A stretch of 64,000 bases of DNA from positions 172,752 to 236,751 of IMG/VR virus record IMGVR_UViG_3300032053_000002; one strand, written 5' to 3'. Source of the stretch: a virus. The notes beneath the pieces are model-generated. The model had not been told where the DNA came from and did not search any database. It saw only the letters and a program-made list of their open reading frames with translations. Each line of letters opens with the position of its first letter. Positions within the stretch are counted from its first letter, which is position 1. Shown here piece by piece: positions 32,380 to 40,773 of this stretch. Position numbers and translations under genes: made by a program.

Positions 32380-33906
32380 TTACTCCGTTTCAAACATATT
32401 TTTCTTAGATATTTTTATAAACTTCGGATCTTTTTTTGCTTCGCTACAAAACTTTTTGTTTTTCCATTCTGGGTCGTCTAATAATTTTTGTACTTCTTCT
32501 TTCCTATCATCTCGAATTTCCAAACGAGTGTCCGAATCAAATGGGTCGTCAACCGCACCCATCATTATAACCCATCTCCTCAGATGCTCCCACGAATTAG
32601 ACAAGTGAAGGTCTCGATGTGTATTATAGAGAATATTTCTCTTATATCCGTTTCCGTTTATAATATGTTGTAACCATTCTCTTCCGTATAATCGTTGCCC
32701 ACCGTCACTGTACTCGCGATCATCACCCAGACTATGCGGTTCTTTTTTTCTTGCATCTTCATAATTTTTTATACACTCCGTCATCGAAGAAAGTAAATTA
32801 TTTTTAAACACTTCTTCGTGCGATGGTGAAGGTAATTTCCATTTATTTTTATCGGGCGACATTTCGAGTAATGATAAAAAATCACTTTTCGTTTTAAAGT
32901 ACTGAGTATAATTGTCGCCCAAAACGTATTTCATAATTGGATGCTCATAAACCAATGACCTCGCGCCCAATTCTATTCCGTCCTGAACCGACAAGTTCCA
33001 TGTAGCATAATCGTCCACAAATGTCAATGTCGCAAAACAATTTTCTATCAAATACCGATATTCTCCACGGCTTGGAAGCGATTCTACCCTCATCCAGTTC
33101 GGAGCGGCTTCACCGGCAGTTGGGTGTAGAGCATTTTTATCCGTTACCCAAATCAGATATTCGTCCCTGGATAAATCTTTCGTGTATTCTATTAAACGTT
33201 TAATTCCCGTGGAATTATTCCAGCGGTGATTGAAAACTAAGATATTTTTCTTTGGTAACGAAATTGGTTTGGATGGCGGGAACGGGTCTGGCGACAGAGG
33301 CATATAAGTGATTTTCTTTTTTATTTCAGTGTCGATTATCTCTCCGGCAATTCTCGATCTTTTCCAGTTGTCTTTTAAATAATTTATGGAAACATCACTG
33401 TGTATAAATGTCTTCGCAGATAAATCTATCGCTTCAATCTGTCGCCAAAATCCATCCGTATATGTTTCGGACGGCTTTGACTTTGGGGAGTCTATCCAGT
33501 GAAAAAACAGAAATGTATCTACTGATGTTCCATATCTTCTCGATAACATCCCGCTCATAATATTATAAAATAGTTCTGGTTGATGTAGAAAAATAAAATC
33601 AATGTCGTATCTTCGCCAGTCGAAAAAACTGGCCAGCGCGGAATATTCAAAATATCCCCGATTCGCTAAAACCGAAATCGGGTATGGAAAAGGCACCCAC
33701 GTAACATTTTTCCTAATGTAGTCGCCTCCAATTTCGTTTAATTCAGGAACCAGAATAAAATGGTGGCAATCAGGTAAGAAGTTTACGGTTTTCCATAAAA
33801 CTTTGAAATTGGAATCCGCGTGATGTTGCCAGACGTTTCCACTCCATCTAACAGGCGACATACAATGTAAAACTCTTCTACCGTATAATATACTTTTTTT
33901 ATCCAT
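32380..33906 (-). CDS. GT-B glycosyltransferase, paralogue of the 24.3-25.8 kb gene
   Basis: A 508-residue GT-B enzyme. KKNILVFNHRWNNSTGIKRL starts the donor domain, and NCFATLTFVDDYATWNLSVQ then GARSLVYEHPIMKYVLGDNY resemble its nucleotide-sugar loop. The order of segments and many exact motifs match the protein at 24345-25781. The C-terminal tail (LDDPEWKNKKFCSEAKKDPK) is extra. AAGGA precedes the ATG. The two copies lie 7 kb apart on either side of the replisome genes. Confidence 0.75.
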   Translation of the reverse strand: MDKKSILYGRRVLHCMSPVRWSGNVWQHHADSNFKVLWKTVNFLPDCHHFILVPELNEIGGDYIRKNVTWVPFPYPISVLANRGYFEYSALASFFDWRRYDIDFIFLHQPELFYNIMSGMLSRRYGTSVDTFLFFHWIDSPKSKPSETYTDGFWRQIEAIDLSAKTFIHSDVSINYLKDNWKRSRIAGEIIDTEIKKKITYMPLSPDPFPPSKPISLPKKNILVFNHRWNNSTGIKRLIEYTKDLSRDEYLIWVTDKNALHPTAGEAAPNWMRVESLPSRGEYRYLIENCFATLTFVDDYATWNLSVQDGIELGARSLVYEHPIMKYVLGDNYTQYFKTKSDFLSLLEMSPDKNKWKLPSPSHEEVFKNNLLSSMTECIKNYEDARKKEPHSLGDDREYSDGGQRLYGREWLQHIINGNGYKRNILYNTHRDLHLSNSWEHLRRWVIMMGAVDDPFDSDTRLEIRDDRKEEVQKLLDDPEWKNKKFCSEAKKDPKFIKISKKNMFETE

Positions 33907-33909
33907 AAA

Positions 33910-34911
33910 TTATATTTCCTTGTATAAATTTTGTATCCAATTTTCTGCGAAAAACTTCTCTAAAATGTTTTGTTGCTTTAAAACTATTTCATTCTTTTTA
34001 TCAGTATTCGCCGTATAATAATTTATTTTTTCTATTAAGTCGCCCATCGAATCGTATCGTAACTCGTCAATAACATATTCTTTATATGCGGTTGTATTAT
34101 TATTAGGCACGAAATAACAGAGACCACTCACCATACCCTCAATTACCGCATATCCGAAATTATCATAATCCGATAAAGATAATCCGAATCCGCAAGTATA
34201 AAGAAATTGCTTGTACTGACCATCACTTATTTCTGGATTATACCTAACATCAAACTCCTCTTTAAATTTTTCCGGAAATGAAGAGAACGGTTGAAATGGG
34301 CAAGTAATCACCATTCTATTTTTTATTTCTTTTGGTAACTCAAATAATTTTTGCGGATTCTTTTCTTTAACAAGACGATGATTAAATAAAATGATATTAG
34401 AATTCCTCGGACTTAATTTTTTTTCAAAAATTGGTAAACCCATTGCGATTGTTTCATATGGTAATAAATCGGAAAACCATTTCGTCGCAACAAAAACTTT
34501 TGTCGCCAATTCAGCGACAACTTTTTCATATTCCCTCAATTTTTTAGAATTTCCCGGTTCGTATTTTGAAAAATTGGAACCGTGAACTATACCGTATATT
34601 TGTTCAGCAAACCCCGCTTTAATTATGTCGGGAGTAAAATCTTCTATCAAATTAGCGAAAAATACTTTCTTAATTTCCCTATCTCTCATTTCTTTAATAA
34701 TTGTCGCCAAAAGTTTATGCTGTTCCGTTCTCCCTGGTAAATACGTATCTTCTCTAAACGGGGATGGCGACACAAATACTTTTGATAAAAATACGTTTAA
34801 ATCACGAGACCACTTTACGTTGTAAAGATGCGGAACGAAAATAATATCTTTCCGTTTATACTTTTCCGCAAAAGAAAATTGGTCATCTTCTGATTCGAAT
34901 GTTTTACTCAT
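33910..34911 (-). CDS. GT-B glycosyltransferase
   Basis: A 333-residue GT-B-like enzyme. NSNIILFNHRLVKEKNPQKL starts the donor domain in the style of the paralogous pair, and LSLSDYDNFGYAVIEGMVSG has the acidic E-G signature. Its N-terminal domain is shorter than in the other two. It ends three bases before the paralogue downstream. No clear Shine-Dalgarno is visible before the ATG. Donor unknown. Confidence 0.7.
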   Translation of the reverse strand: MSKTFESEDDQFSFAEKYKRKDIIFVPHLYNVKWSRDLNVFLSKVFVSPSPFREDTYLPGRTEQHKLLATIIKEMRDREIKKVFFANLIEDFTPDIIKAGFAEQIYGIVHGSNFSKYEPGNSKKLREYEKVVAELATKVFVATKWFSDLLPYETIAMGLPIFEKKLSPRNSNIILFNHRLVKEKNPQKLFELPKEIKNRMVITCPFQPFSSFPEKFKEEFDVRYNPEISDGQYKQFLYTCGFGLSLSDYDNFGYAVIEGMVSGLCYFVPNNNTTAYKEYVIDELRYDSMGDLIEKINYYTANTDKKNEIVLKQQNILEKFFAENWIQNLYKEI

Positions 34912-34950
34912 AGATTATATTGTCGTAATGATTAATAAATAACTTTAAAT

Positions 34951-34979
34951 ATTATACTACACGGAAAATAAAAAGTTCC
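34951..34979 (-). promoter_or_regulatory. middle-type promoter motif, copy 2 (upstream of glycosyltransferase)
   Basis: Minus-strand GGAACTTTTT and, at the same spacing as the other copies, TAGTATAATA. It begins right at the stop of the dUTPase gene and lies about 40 bases before the glycosyltransferase start, in the only real gap here. Sharing both boxes and spacing with two other gaps makes chance unlikely. Confidence 0.6.
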
Positions 34980-35450
34980 CTAAATTCCTGTTGAGCCGAA
35001 TCCGCCATCTCCGCGAGAAGTATCCGATAATTCATCTACTACCTGTATCTCGGGAGTTATTACCGGACAAACCACCAATTGCGCGATTTTTTGACCTTTT
35101 TTTATTTCTACCGCATGATAATTGACATTATACAGTATCACACAAATTTCTCCCCGATAAAGATAGTCCACGGTTCCCGGTGTATTCAATATAGTCAACC
35201 CCTTTAATGCCAACCCGCTTTTTGGACGAACTTGCGCTTCCCAGATTATTTTAACTTTTGGATATGCGGGAATGTTGATACTTATTGGCGGTGGCAACTC
35301 AATGGCCATTCCAGTATGAATAAGTTCCTGTGATTTTGAAACCAACCAAAAATCTTTATCAACCGAATATAAATCCAACCCGGAATCAGTATCATGCGCT
35401 CGTATTGGTATAATCGCGTCTTCTCGTAGTTTTTTAATTTTTAATATCAT
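34980..35450 (-). CDS. dut: dUTPase
   Basis: A 156-residue trimeric dUTPase with all five motifs: DTDSGLDLYS (I), RPKSGLA (II), GTVDYLYRGEI (III), KGQKIAQLVV (IV) and RGDGGFGSTG (V, the nucleotide-clamping tail). It turns dUTP into dUMP, keeping uracil out of DNA and feeding dTMP synthesis together with the dCMP deaminase. The start overlaps the upstream gene by 17 bases. Confidence 0.95.
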   Translation of the reverse strand: MILKIKKLREDAIIPIRAHDTDSGLDLYSVDKDFWLVSKSQELIHTGMAIELPPPISINIPAYPKVKIIWEAQVRPKSGLALKGLTILNTPGTVDYLYRGEICVILYNVNYHAVEIKKGQKIAQLVVCPVITPEIQVVDELSDTSRGDGGFGSTGI

Positions 35451-36129
35451 GTTTTTTAACCATTTTTACTTTTTTCTTTATTTCTCTAAATACATCTTTT
35501 GATTTTTTACAGTCACCTTTTTTAATTTTTAATATTTGATTTTGTAATTCTTTTAATTTATCTTCTCGCCGAGAAGGGCTTCCAAACCAACTTATTTCAT
35601 AAAGTATTGCGCTTACTACATCATATACAGTAAATATTTTGGTAGATGAAAACAACTTTTTTGGTTTAATAGAATCCGAATAAATTTCAAATTTGGTATC
35701 CAGTTTAAGCGGATAGTTTTTAAAATTGTTTATTGGAGTAAGTTCCAACGCGAAACCAATATTTCTCCATTTTCCTTTTTCTTTTATTCGTCCTTCGCCA
35801 CCAAACTCCACCCCTTCAGCTAATTCTTTTTCAAATATATAGGTTCTCCATCGTATACTGAGATATGTCATTTCTTCGGCATAGGTATCGTTGAGTTTGT
35901 CAGTGAAAGGCAAATTCCACTCTTCAACCCAATCAGACAGATGTGCATGACCCAAATGACTGGCAAATGCTTCTGAATATTTATCGTGTTCTTTCATTAT
36001 GTGATTAAAAAAATCCTCGAAAGTAACACCATCTTCTATTTCTATGTTTTGTATTAAAAATGGCAATAAACTATTTACCTTCTTTTTTCCAAACCATATA
36101 CCGTTCTTTTTAATCTTAATTGTTATCAT
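35434..36129 (-). CDS. hypothetical protein, 231 aa
   Basis: Unknown protein of 231 residues. It opens with a short strand repeat ([16 protein letters not shown]). The middle contains [18 protein letters not shown] and an ordered mixed fold around [18 protein letters not shown]. The end is basic ([14 protein letters not shown]). There is no signal peptide or membrane segment. It overlaps the GGQ protein gene by 14 bases and the dUTPase by 17. Confidence 0.5.
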   Translation of the reverse strand: MITIKIKKNGIWFGKKKVNSLLPFLIQNIEIEDGVTFEDFFNHIMKEHDKYSEAFASHLGHAHLSDWVEEWNLPFTDKLNDTYAEEMTYLSIRWRTYIFEKELAEGVEFGGEGRIKEKGKWRNIGFALELTPINNFKNYPLKLDTKFEIYSDSIKPKKLFSSTKIFTVYDVVSAILYEISWFGSPSRREDKLKELQNQILKIKKGDCKKSKDVFREIKKKVKMVKKHDIKN

Positions 36130-36499
36130 TTTTTATGTCCTCTTCCTTAACTTCTATCCATTTGGCATCTCTGGTAATTTCTATTTTAATGTTTTTCGCC
36201 TCTAATTGTTTCTCTACCCATTTTTCAACGTCTATCCAATTTTTCATTCTTTTCGCAGTTTCTATTTTGTGCCAATTTTTAAAGGCACTCGTTTCAATAC
36301 ATCGTTTGAAAGCAATAATTTTATTCTGATGCTGAGAACGAGTCTCGCGACATTCACCAACCGCGCCAGATGCGATATGTGTTATTCTCACGCCGGATGA
36401 AGTTTTATTCTGATGCTGCCCGCCTTTACCACCGGACCGAAAAGTATCAACTTTAAAATCTTTTCGAGTTATGCTGAAAAGTAGTTTTCGCTCTTGCAT
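36116..36499 (-). CDS. GGQ release-factor-like protein
   Basis: A 127-residue protein built on domain 3 of class I release factors. [20 protein letters not shown] has the GGQ tripeptide at residues 26-28 that triggers peptidyl-tRNA hydrolysis, and [19 protein letters not shown] follows as in PrfH/ArfB-like proteins. There is no stop-codon recognition domain. Such proteins free stalled ribosomes. AGAGG precedes the ATG. Why the phage carries one is unclear; rescue after tRNA or mRNA cleavage is a plausible reason. Confidence 0.85.
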   Translation of the reverse strand: MQERKLLFSITRKDFKVDTFRSGGKGGQHQNKTSSGVRITHIASGAVGECRETRSQHQNKIIAFKRCIETSAFKNWHKIETAKRMKNWIDVEKWVEKQLEAKNIKIEITRDAKWIEVKEEDIKNDNN

Positions 36500-36514
36500 T
36501 TCTAACCTCTTATT

Positions 36515-36667
36515 TTATTCCTTTTTATGTAGTTTGATAGCAACCTTTGCTCCCTCTTTAATTGCCATGTCGATTAGCTTTTTATTGTGATCATCCACGA
36601 CAAAATAAACCTCGCAAAATAGTTTTGATGTCCTTTCCAGTTCTTTTGTCAGTTCATTATTTTCCAT
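36515..36667 (-). CDS. hypothetical helical protein, 50 aa
   Basis: A 50-residue protein with AAGGAGG seven bases before its ATG, the best evidence that it is real. It reads ELTKELERTSKLFCEVYFVV, then DMAIKEGAKVAIKLHKKE: a charged helix, a short strand and a basic helix. A late-promoter-like TATAAATA lies about 25 bases upstream. No function is known. Confidence 0.6.
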   Translation of the reverse strand: MENNELTKELERTSKLFCEVYFVVDDHNKKLIDMAIKEGAKVAIKLHKKE

Positions 36668-36691
36668 TTGTTTTCCTCCTTGTTTATATTA

Positions 36692-36699
36692 TATTTATA
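36692..36699 (-). promoter_or_regulatory. T4-late-type promoter box TATAAATA
   Basis: TATAAATA on the minus strand, the consensus -10 of T4 late promoters, in the gap between the ribonucleotide reductase stop and the 50-residue gene. It is placed well for a short leader, but AT-rich gaps produce such octamers by chance, so support is modest. Confidence 0.35.
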
Positions 36700-39303
36700 T
36701 TATATGCATCGGCTCCATCCACAAAATGAACATTTTACGCAACCATTTTCGTAAATTAAATTAGTATTATTGCATGACGGGCAACTCATTCCGCTCACCG
36801 ATTCACCATCCTTAATATATTTTTTTAGAACTCGGGCAGCAGCAGCGGTGAGTGAATGCATCTCTTCTACAGATTTGCTCAATTGTTCCACGATAAAGCG
36901 AATCGGGACTCCGTGTCTGAGACCGGTGGAAACCATTCTAAATAACGCCTTTTCTACTGGCTCAAACTGTTCCGAAAAATCATCTATTATTATTTCATTC
37001 GCAATGACTAATTTATATTGCGATCTTTTAACTTTTTCTATGATTCCGGATTTTTCTTTTCCGAAAGAGAACTTCAATCCGTTCATTTTTCCACCGAACA
37101 TTTCGTATGGGACACCATTAAGTAATCCAATCGCCAACAAAAATCGTTCATCCTTAACCTGGATCGTGAAAACGTCAGCGTCCAGTATTCTTGGTCGAGC
37201 GGGGGCGAACGCAGGAGTGATGCTATCCCGACTTAAATTCAACTCTTTTAATTCGTCATCGTCGAAATTTTGCGGGTGTAAAGACACTCCCTCCGATTTT
37301 AATTTCATTGCTGATTCTCGGAACGGAATGAATGAAACTATCCCATACATTTTTTTATCAGGAAATGTGGCAATAGATTTAACTCCCCGTTTCCAACCTT
37401 CCAGTAAAAAGTTTTCTACATCGTGTATCTTTGTATTTTCTGGAAGCATATACGTTACAGAAATAGAACTATCTATCCATTTCATAACTTTCGCCATCAA
37501 GTCCATTTTTTTCATCGGACTTATTTCCGTTGAAGTTTTAAAACGTATCTCGATTTTTTCCTTATTTTCTTCTATAAACTTCGCAATTGGGCTCCCTCGT
37601 TTCCCGTCCCATGTATCTTCTATCATATCAGCTTCCATTGGAAGTTCCAATCCGCGTTCTTTAAACAACATCCTGACCTCATTCGGGACTACAAAATAGT
37701 ATTTATACTTTCCAGTAATTCGAGTTCTTTTCCAAAAATACATCCCGAACGCCGGTTCTATTCCATAACTCATTGTCGCCGTTCGTTTCATCAAGGTAAG
37801 TGTCCCGGTTGGGGCGACAGACGAAACGGTAACATTTCTCATCGCATCAAATTTTAATTCAGGAAATTCTTTATTCATATGTTGGATAAATTTTGATTTT
37901 TTAATTTTGTCCGGATCAAACAACTTGAAAGAACCTTTCTCCTTTCCAAGAGAAATTGTGCTCTCATACAAATAATAATTATACCACTTAGCAAATTCTT
38001 CCACTTTATTATTTGCGTCTTCATCACCGTATTCCAAATTCATTTTGAACACCCATCCACCCAAATCAGTTATTCCAGCACCGGTTCTTCGTAAACTCTC
38101 TATCGCTAATTTTTGAAATGGCGTCGCATACGTACCGTACACTAATTCGCACTCATTCACATCGTCTAAAAATCGGTTGATCGAATACGCGACAGTTTTC
38201 AGTTCTTCTTTGTATTGTTCGGGATAGATGGAAAAACTGCTCATAAAAATAGACGATAAAACGCATAAACTGTCTCGGGACATGTACTGTTCCGAACATG
38301 CGTTAGTCCCAATAATTCTGCTATCATATTCCGCACTTTCGTTGTATACGGCATCTGAGTTCGAGTATTTTCTGGCGACATCTATATTTTGAATTCCAGG
38401 TTCGGCATTTTTCCACATATTCTCGGCTATAAGTCTGAATAATTTTTTCGCAGAAATTGTTTTTTTAATCACTTCTTTTTCTTTGTTAAATTTTGCGGTA
38501 TAGTAATAACCGTTTTCATCTTTCTCGTGATCCATCAGCGCGGAATGAATATCAACGTATACTTTGTCGCCTTTTTTAACTTGCGGAATTGTAAAAACCA
38601 ACTCCCAATCTTTATCTTCCAGCACCGCTTTGTAAAATTCGTCCGTTACTTGCACAGATATATTTGCATTTTGTATCATCGTATAATCTTTTTTAACCGT
38701 GATGAATTCTTCTATATCTGGGTGTTTTATATTTAAAGAAAAAAGCATAGCGGGTATTCTACCTTTTTGCCCGACGAAATATCCGATAGAATCTATAAGT
38801 TTCATCCAGTGAATCGCACCAGTGGATTCGTTGGACGAGTTCATTATTTTTGAACCCCGTGGTCTCAGCCGAGAAAAATCCACACCGAGTCCCTGACGAT
38901 ACGCGGCAGTTTTGGCGACAGTGTAACCGAAGTTACGAAATATCCCTTCTAAACTGTCCCAGCTTAAATTGTCTAATCCACCGGCAGAAATGTGGGTGCA
39001 ATTTGCTAATGATATTTTGCGACCACTACCGGCCCCCTGCATAATAGAACCTGCTGGATGCCACCAATCACTTAAAATTTCCATTTGCCATCGTGCAGAC
39101 CAATACTTTCTAAGTTCTTCGGTTGTTTCTACAGACGAAATAAAATCACATACTCGTTTTACGGCGTCGGAATACGTTTCATCTCCCTGTCTATATTTTT
39201 TATTAAACGCGTCTATCGAAAATTGGTTGCCCCCAAAGTATTCTTCGGTTGTCATGTTTTTATATTTATTTATCACATCGTTCATTTTTCTAATTTCTTC
39301 CAT
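36700..39303 (-). CDS. nrdJ: class II (B12-dependent) ribonucleotide reductase
   Basis: An 867-residue adenosylcobalamin-dependent ribonucleotide reductase. Recognisable parts are ANCTHISAGGLDNLSWDSLE near the N-terminus, NACSEQYMSRDSLC with the NxCxE active site, SVAPTGTLTLM as the nucleotide loop, and a C-terminal zinc region CPSC...CVKCSFCGWSRC. I start at the ATG at 39301-39303, preceded by GGGGGG. It supplies dNTPs without needing oxygen or a small subunit; no NrdA/NrdB pair is present, unlike T4. It needs B12 from the host. An HNH endonuclease gene overlaps its start. Confidence 0.93.
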   Translation of the reverse strand: MEEIRKMNDVINKYKNMTTEEYFGGNQFSIDAFNKKYRQGDETYSDAVKRVCDFISSVETTEELRKYWSARWQMEILSDWWHPAGSIMQGAGSGRKISLANCTHISAGGLDNLSWDSLEGIFRNFGYTVAKTAAYRQGLGVDFSRLRPRGSKIMNSSNESTGAIHWMKLIDSIGYFVGQKGRIPAMLFSLNIKHPDIEEFITVKKDYTMIQNANISVQVTDEFYKAVLEDKDWELVFTIPQVKKGDKVYVDIHSALMDHEKDENGYYYTAKFNKEKEVIKKTISAKKLFRLIAENMWKNAEPGIQNIDVARKYSNSDAVYNESAEYDSRIIGTNACSEQYMSRDSLCVLSSIFMSSFSIYPEQYKEELKTVAYSINRFLDDVNECELVYGTYATPFQKLAIESLRRTGAGITDLGGWVFKMNLEYGDEDANNKVEEFAKWYNYYLYESTISLGKEKGSFKLFDPDKIKKSKFIQHMNKEFPELKFDAMRNVTVSSVAPTGTLTLMKRTATMSYGIEPAFGMYFWKRTRITGKYKYYFVVPNEVRMLFKERGLELPMEADMIEDTWDGKRGSPIAKFIEENKEKIEIRFKTSTEISPMKKMDLMAKVMKWIDSSISVTYMLPENTKIHDVENFLLEGWKRGVKSIATFPDKKMYGIVSFIPFRESAMKLKSEGVSLHPQNFDDDELKELNLSRDSITPAFAPARPRILDADVFTIQVKDERFLLAIGLLNGVPYEMFGGKMNGLKFSFGKEKSGIIEKVKRSQYKLVIANEIIIDDFSEQFEPVEKALFRMVSTGLRHGVPIRFIVEQLSKSVEEMHSLTAAAARVLKKYIKDGESVSGMSCPSCNNTNLIYENGCVKCSFCGWSRCI

Positions 39304-40174
39304 GAATAAACCCCCCAAAGTCCAGTTTGTCGTATTCTAATAGGTTATTGTCTCCCCACGCCTTCAAAATTCGGAAAGATTCTTCAGTTAAAAACATATT
39401 TTTACGACTGTTATGTTTATGGTTTATCATTTTAAGGTTAATTATGTCTGATACCAAATAAGGAGATATTTTATTGACAAACGAAAATTTGATTGGAACT
39501 ATGTGGTCAATAGATAGGGTTACTGAATTGTTTTGATGCCCTCTTTTATTAAAATTTTTTAAATTATGATATTTAATATTTTTAATTGACAATTTTTCTA
39601 TATTTCTTTTGTATTTTTTATATTCTGGCACAGAATCCAAATGTTCTTCATATGACTTTCCTCTAGAATATATTCCTTTTTCATATATTTTTTTTCTTAA
39701 TTCATTTCCTTGAATTCTATCCAACATATCCCACCATTCAGATCTGTTTCTAATTTTTATTTTATATTTTTTGAGCAAATTACTGCATGATTTTGAAGAA
39801 ATAGACAATATGTTAGATATGTCCGAAATTCCCATTTTTTTATTTATATATAAATCATACAAAACATTTTTCTTTATTGTTTTTACATATGTTCTAAATT
39901 TTATTTTTTTTATATTAAAAAATTTAAATAAAAATAAAATGTCGTTTTTATGGCAATCAAATTCTTTTGATAGTTTTTCAATAGAAAATCCTCTTTTGTA
40001 ATGTAAATTATATAATTTGCTTTTTGTTATATTATTACATAAAATAATTTTGTTTAATCTATTAAATCGTATCAAAACCCAACATTTCACTAAATGTTTT
40101 GGTTGAGTTTCTGATGTTATTTTATTACAAAAAAAATATAGTTTTTGATTTTTCACTTCCTCGTATTTTACCAT
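39290..40174 (-). CDS. HNH homing endonuclease
   Basis: A 294-residue free-standing endonuclease. SVTLSIDHIVPIKFSF and IINLKMINHKHNSRKNMF carry the HNH metal site. The N-terminal 180 residues hold several helix-turn-helix-like helices (IEKLSKEFDCHKNDILF, ISDISNILSISSKSCSNLLK) for site recognition. I start at the ATG at 40172-40174 behind GGAGAAAAATCT; a longer frame has no such site. Its last 14 bases overlap nrdJ, whose sequence it probably targets in rival phages. AT-rich composition and its own promoter suggest a recent mobile gene. Confidence 0.85.
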   Translation of the reverse strand: MVKYEEVKNQKLYFFCNKITSETQPKHLVKCWVLIRFNRLNKIILCNNITKSKLYNLHYKRGFSIEKLSKEFDCHKNDILFLFKFFNIKKIKFRTYVKTIKKNVLYDLYINKKMGISDISNILSISSKSCSNLLKKYKIKIRNRSEWWDMLDRIQGNELRKKIYEKGIYSRGKSYEEHLDSVPEYKKYKRNIEKLSIKNIKYHNLKNFNKRGHQNNSVTLSIDHIVPIKFSFVNKISPYLVSDIINLKMINHKHNSRKNMFLTEESFRILKAWGDNNLLEYDKLDFGGFIHGRN

Positions 40175-40263
40175 AGATTTTTCTCCAGAGTTGAATAGTA
40201 ACAAGATAATACATCACAGGCCGAACTCCTATGTGGTGATTTTGTATTTGAGATTAAATAAAA

Positions 40264-40281
40264 GAATGTTTATAAACATTC
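40264..40281. promoter_or_regulatory. perfect 18-bp palindrome, possible operator
   Basis: GAATGTTTATAAACATTC is an exact inverted repeat of 18 bases. It lies just downstream of the likely transcription start of the endonuclease promoter, where a repressor bound to it would block initiation. No second copy was noticed elsewhere. Confidence 0.4.
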
Positions 40282-40295
40282 GTATATCTATAAAT

Positions 40296-40323
40296 AGTAT
40301 AAAAAACTATTTTATAGTTAAAC
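40296..40323 (-). promoter_or_regulatory. sigma70-like promoter for the HNH gene
   Basis: Minus-strand GTTTAA, 16 bases, then TATACT. The sequence from about 40296 to 40350 is nearly repeated upstream of the next gene (40711 onward), including TTTAACTATAAAATAG and a CGGGAA block. The AT-only stem AACTAT/ATAGTT within it could instead form a weak terminator, so the call is moderate. Confidence 0.45.
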
Positions 40324-40348
40324 GACTTGAAAGAGTATTTTGTTCCCG

Positions 40349-40382
40349 AAAAAACAAAGAAGCGATCAACGCCTATCGCTTC
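40349..40382 (-). terminator. Rho-independent terminator after the 100-aa gene
   Basis: The minus-strand stem GAAGCGAT / ATCGCTTC (8 pairs, loop of 8) is followed by TTTGTTTTTT. It begins at the stop codon of the gene at 40382-40684, so it ends that transcript before the promoter of the endonuclease gene. Stem and U-tract are both good. Confidence 0.75.
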
Positions 40383-40684
40383 TAATTTTTATCTGAATTA
40401 TTGTTTTTTGATTTTTCTATTTCTTCTTTTTCACACTCTAAACAAATAAATTTGGGAGATTCGTTTTTGGGTAAAAAACTTACTCTATATTTTGTTTCAT
40501 GGTTTTCCGCACCAAAACTCGCGTCTACAAAATATATCTTTGTTTCTTTCTTTGGTAAGTCGCAAATACTACATACGGCGGGTATTATTTCATAATTTAC
40601 GGCCATATTTAAAAAATTCTCGTTATTATTAAACTTTCCATCCTCCCCTATAGCATCACCCCGCAGATTTTTGGGTATTCTCAT
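40382..40684 (-). CDS. hypothetical protein with two CxxC pairs, 100 aa
   Basis: A 100-residue protein whose CSICDLP near residue 38 and CLECEKEE near residue 81 form a split zinc-binding site around a short beta region (TKIYFVDASFGAENHETKYR). It may bind nucleic acid or form a redox pair. GGAG precedes the ATG, it has its own promoter-like element upstream and a strong terminator after its stop, so it appears to be an independent one-gene transcription unit. Function unknown. Confidence 0.6.
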   Translation of the reverse strand: MRIPKNLRGDAIGEDGKFNNNENFLNMAVNYEIIPAVCSICDLPKKETKIYFVDASFGAENHETKYRVSFLPKNESPKFICLECEKEEIEKSKNNNSDKN

Positions 40685-40710
40685 AATAATTTCTCCATTT
40701 CTTGTTTAAT

Positions 40711-40739
40711 AGTATAAAAAAACTATTTTATAGTTAAAC
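40711..40739 (-). promoter_or_regulatory. sigma70-like promoter for the 100-aa gene
   Basis: The second copy of the element seen at 40296-40323: GTTTAA, 17 bases, TATACT on the minus strand, about 30 bases before the gene start. The long shared stretch with the first copy argues for a duplicated control region rather than chance. Confidence 0.5.
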
Positions 40740-40773
40740 AATTTGATATAAGTTTTAATTCCCGAAGGATTGA

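Noticed and set aside
31531-32380. Group I intron in gp43 carrying the GIY-YIG gene
   Set aside because: The polymerase is continuous through motifs A to C and no intron core is visible; the endonuclease is free-standing.
36770-37699. Long open frame on the plus strand (309 codons) inside the reductase gene
   Set aside because: It mirrors the codons of nrdJ, has no ribosome site and no domain; antisense shadow.
40175-40381. Hidden gene or RNA in the 207-base gap
   Set aside because: Only a 16-codon frame without ribosome site is present; promoter, palindrome and terminator explain the gap.
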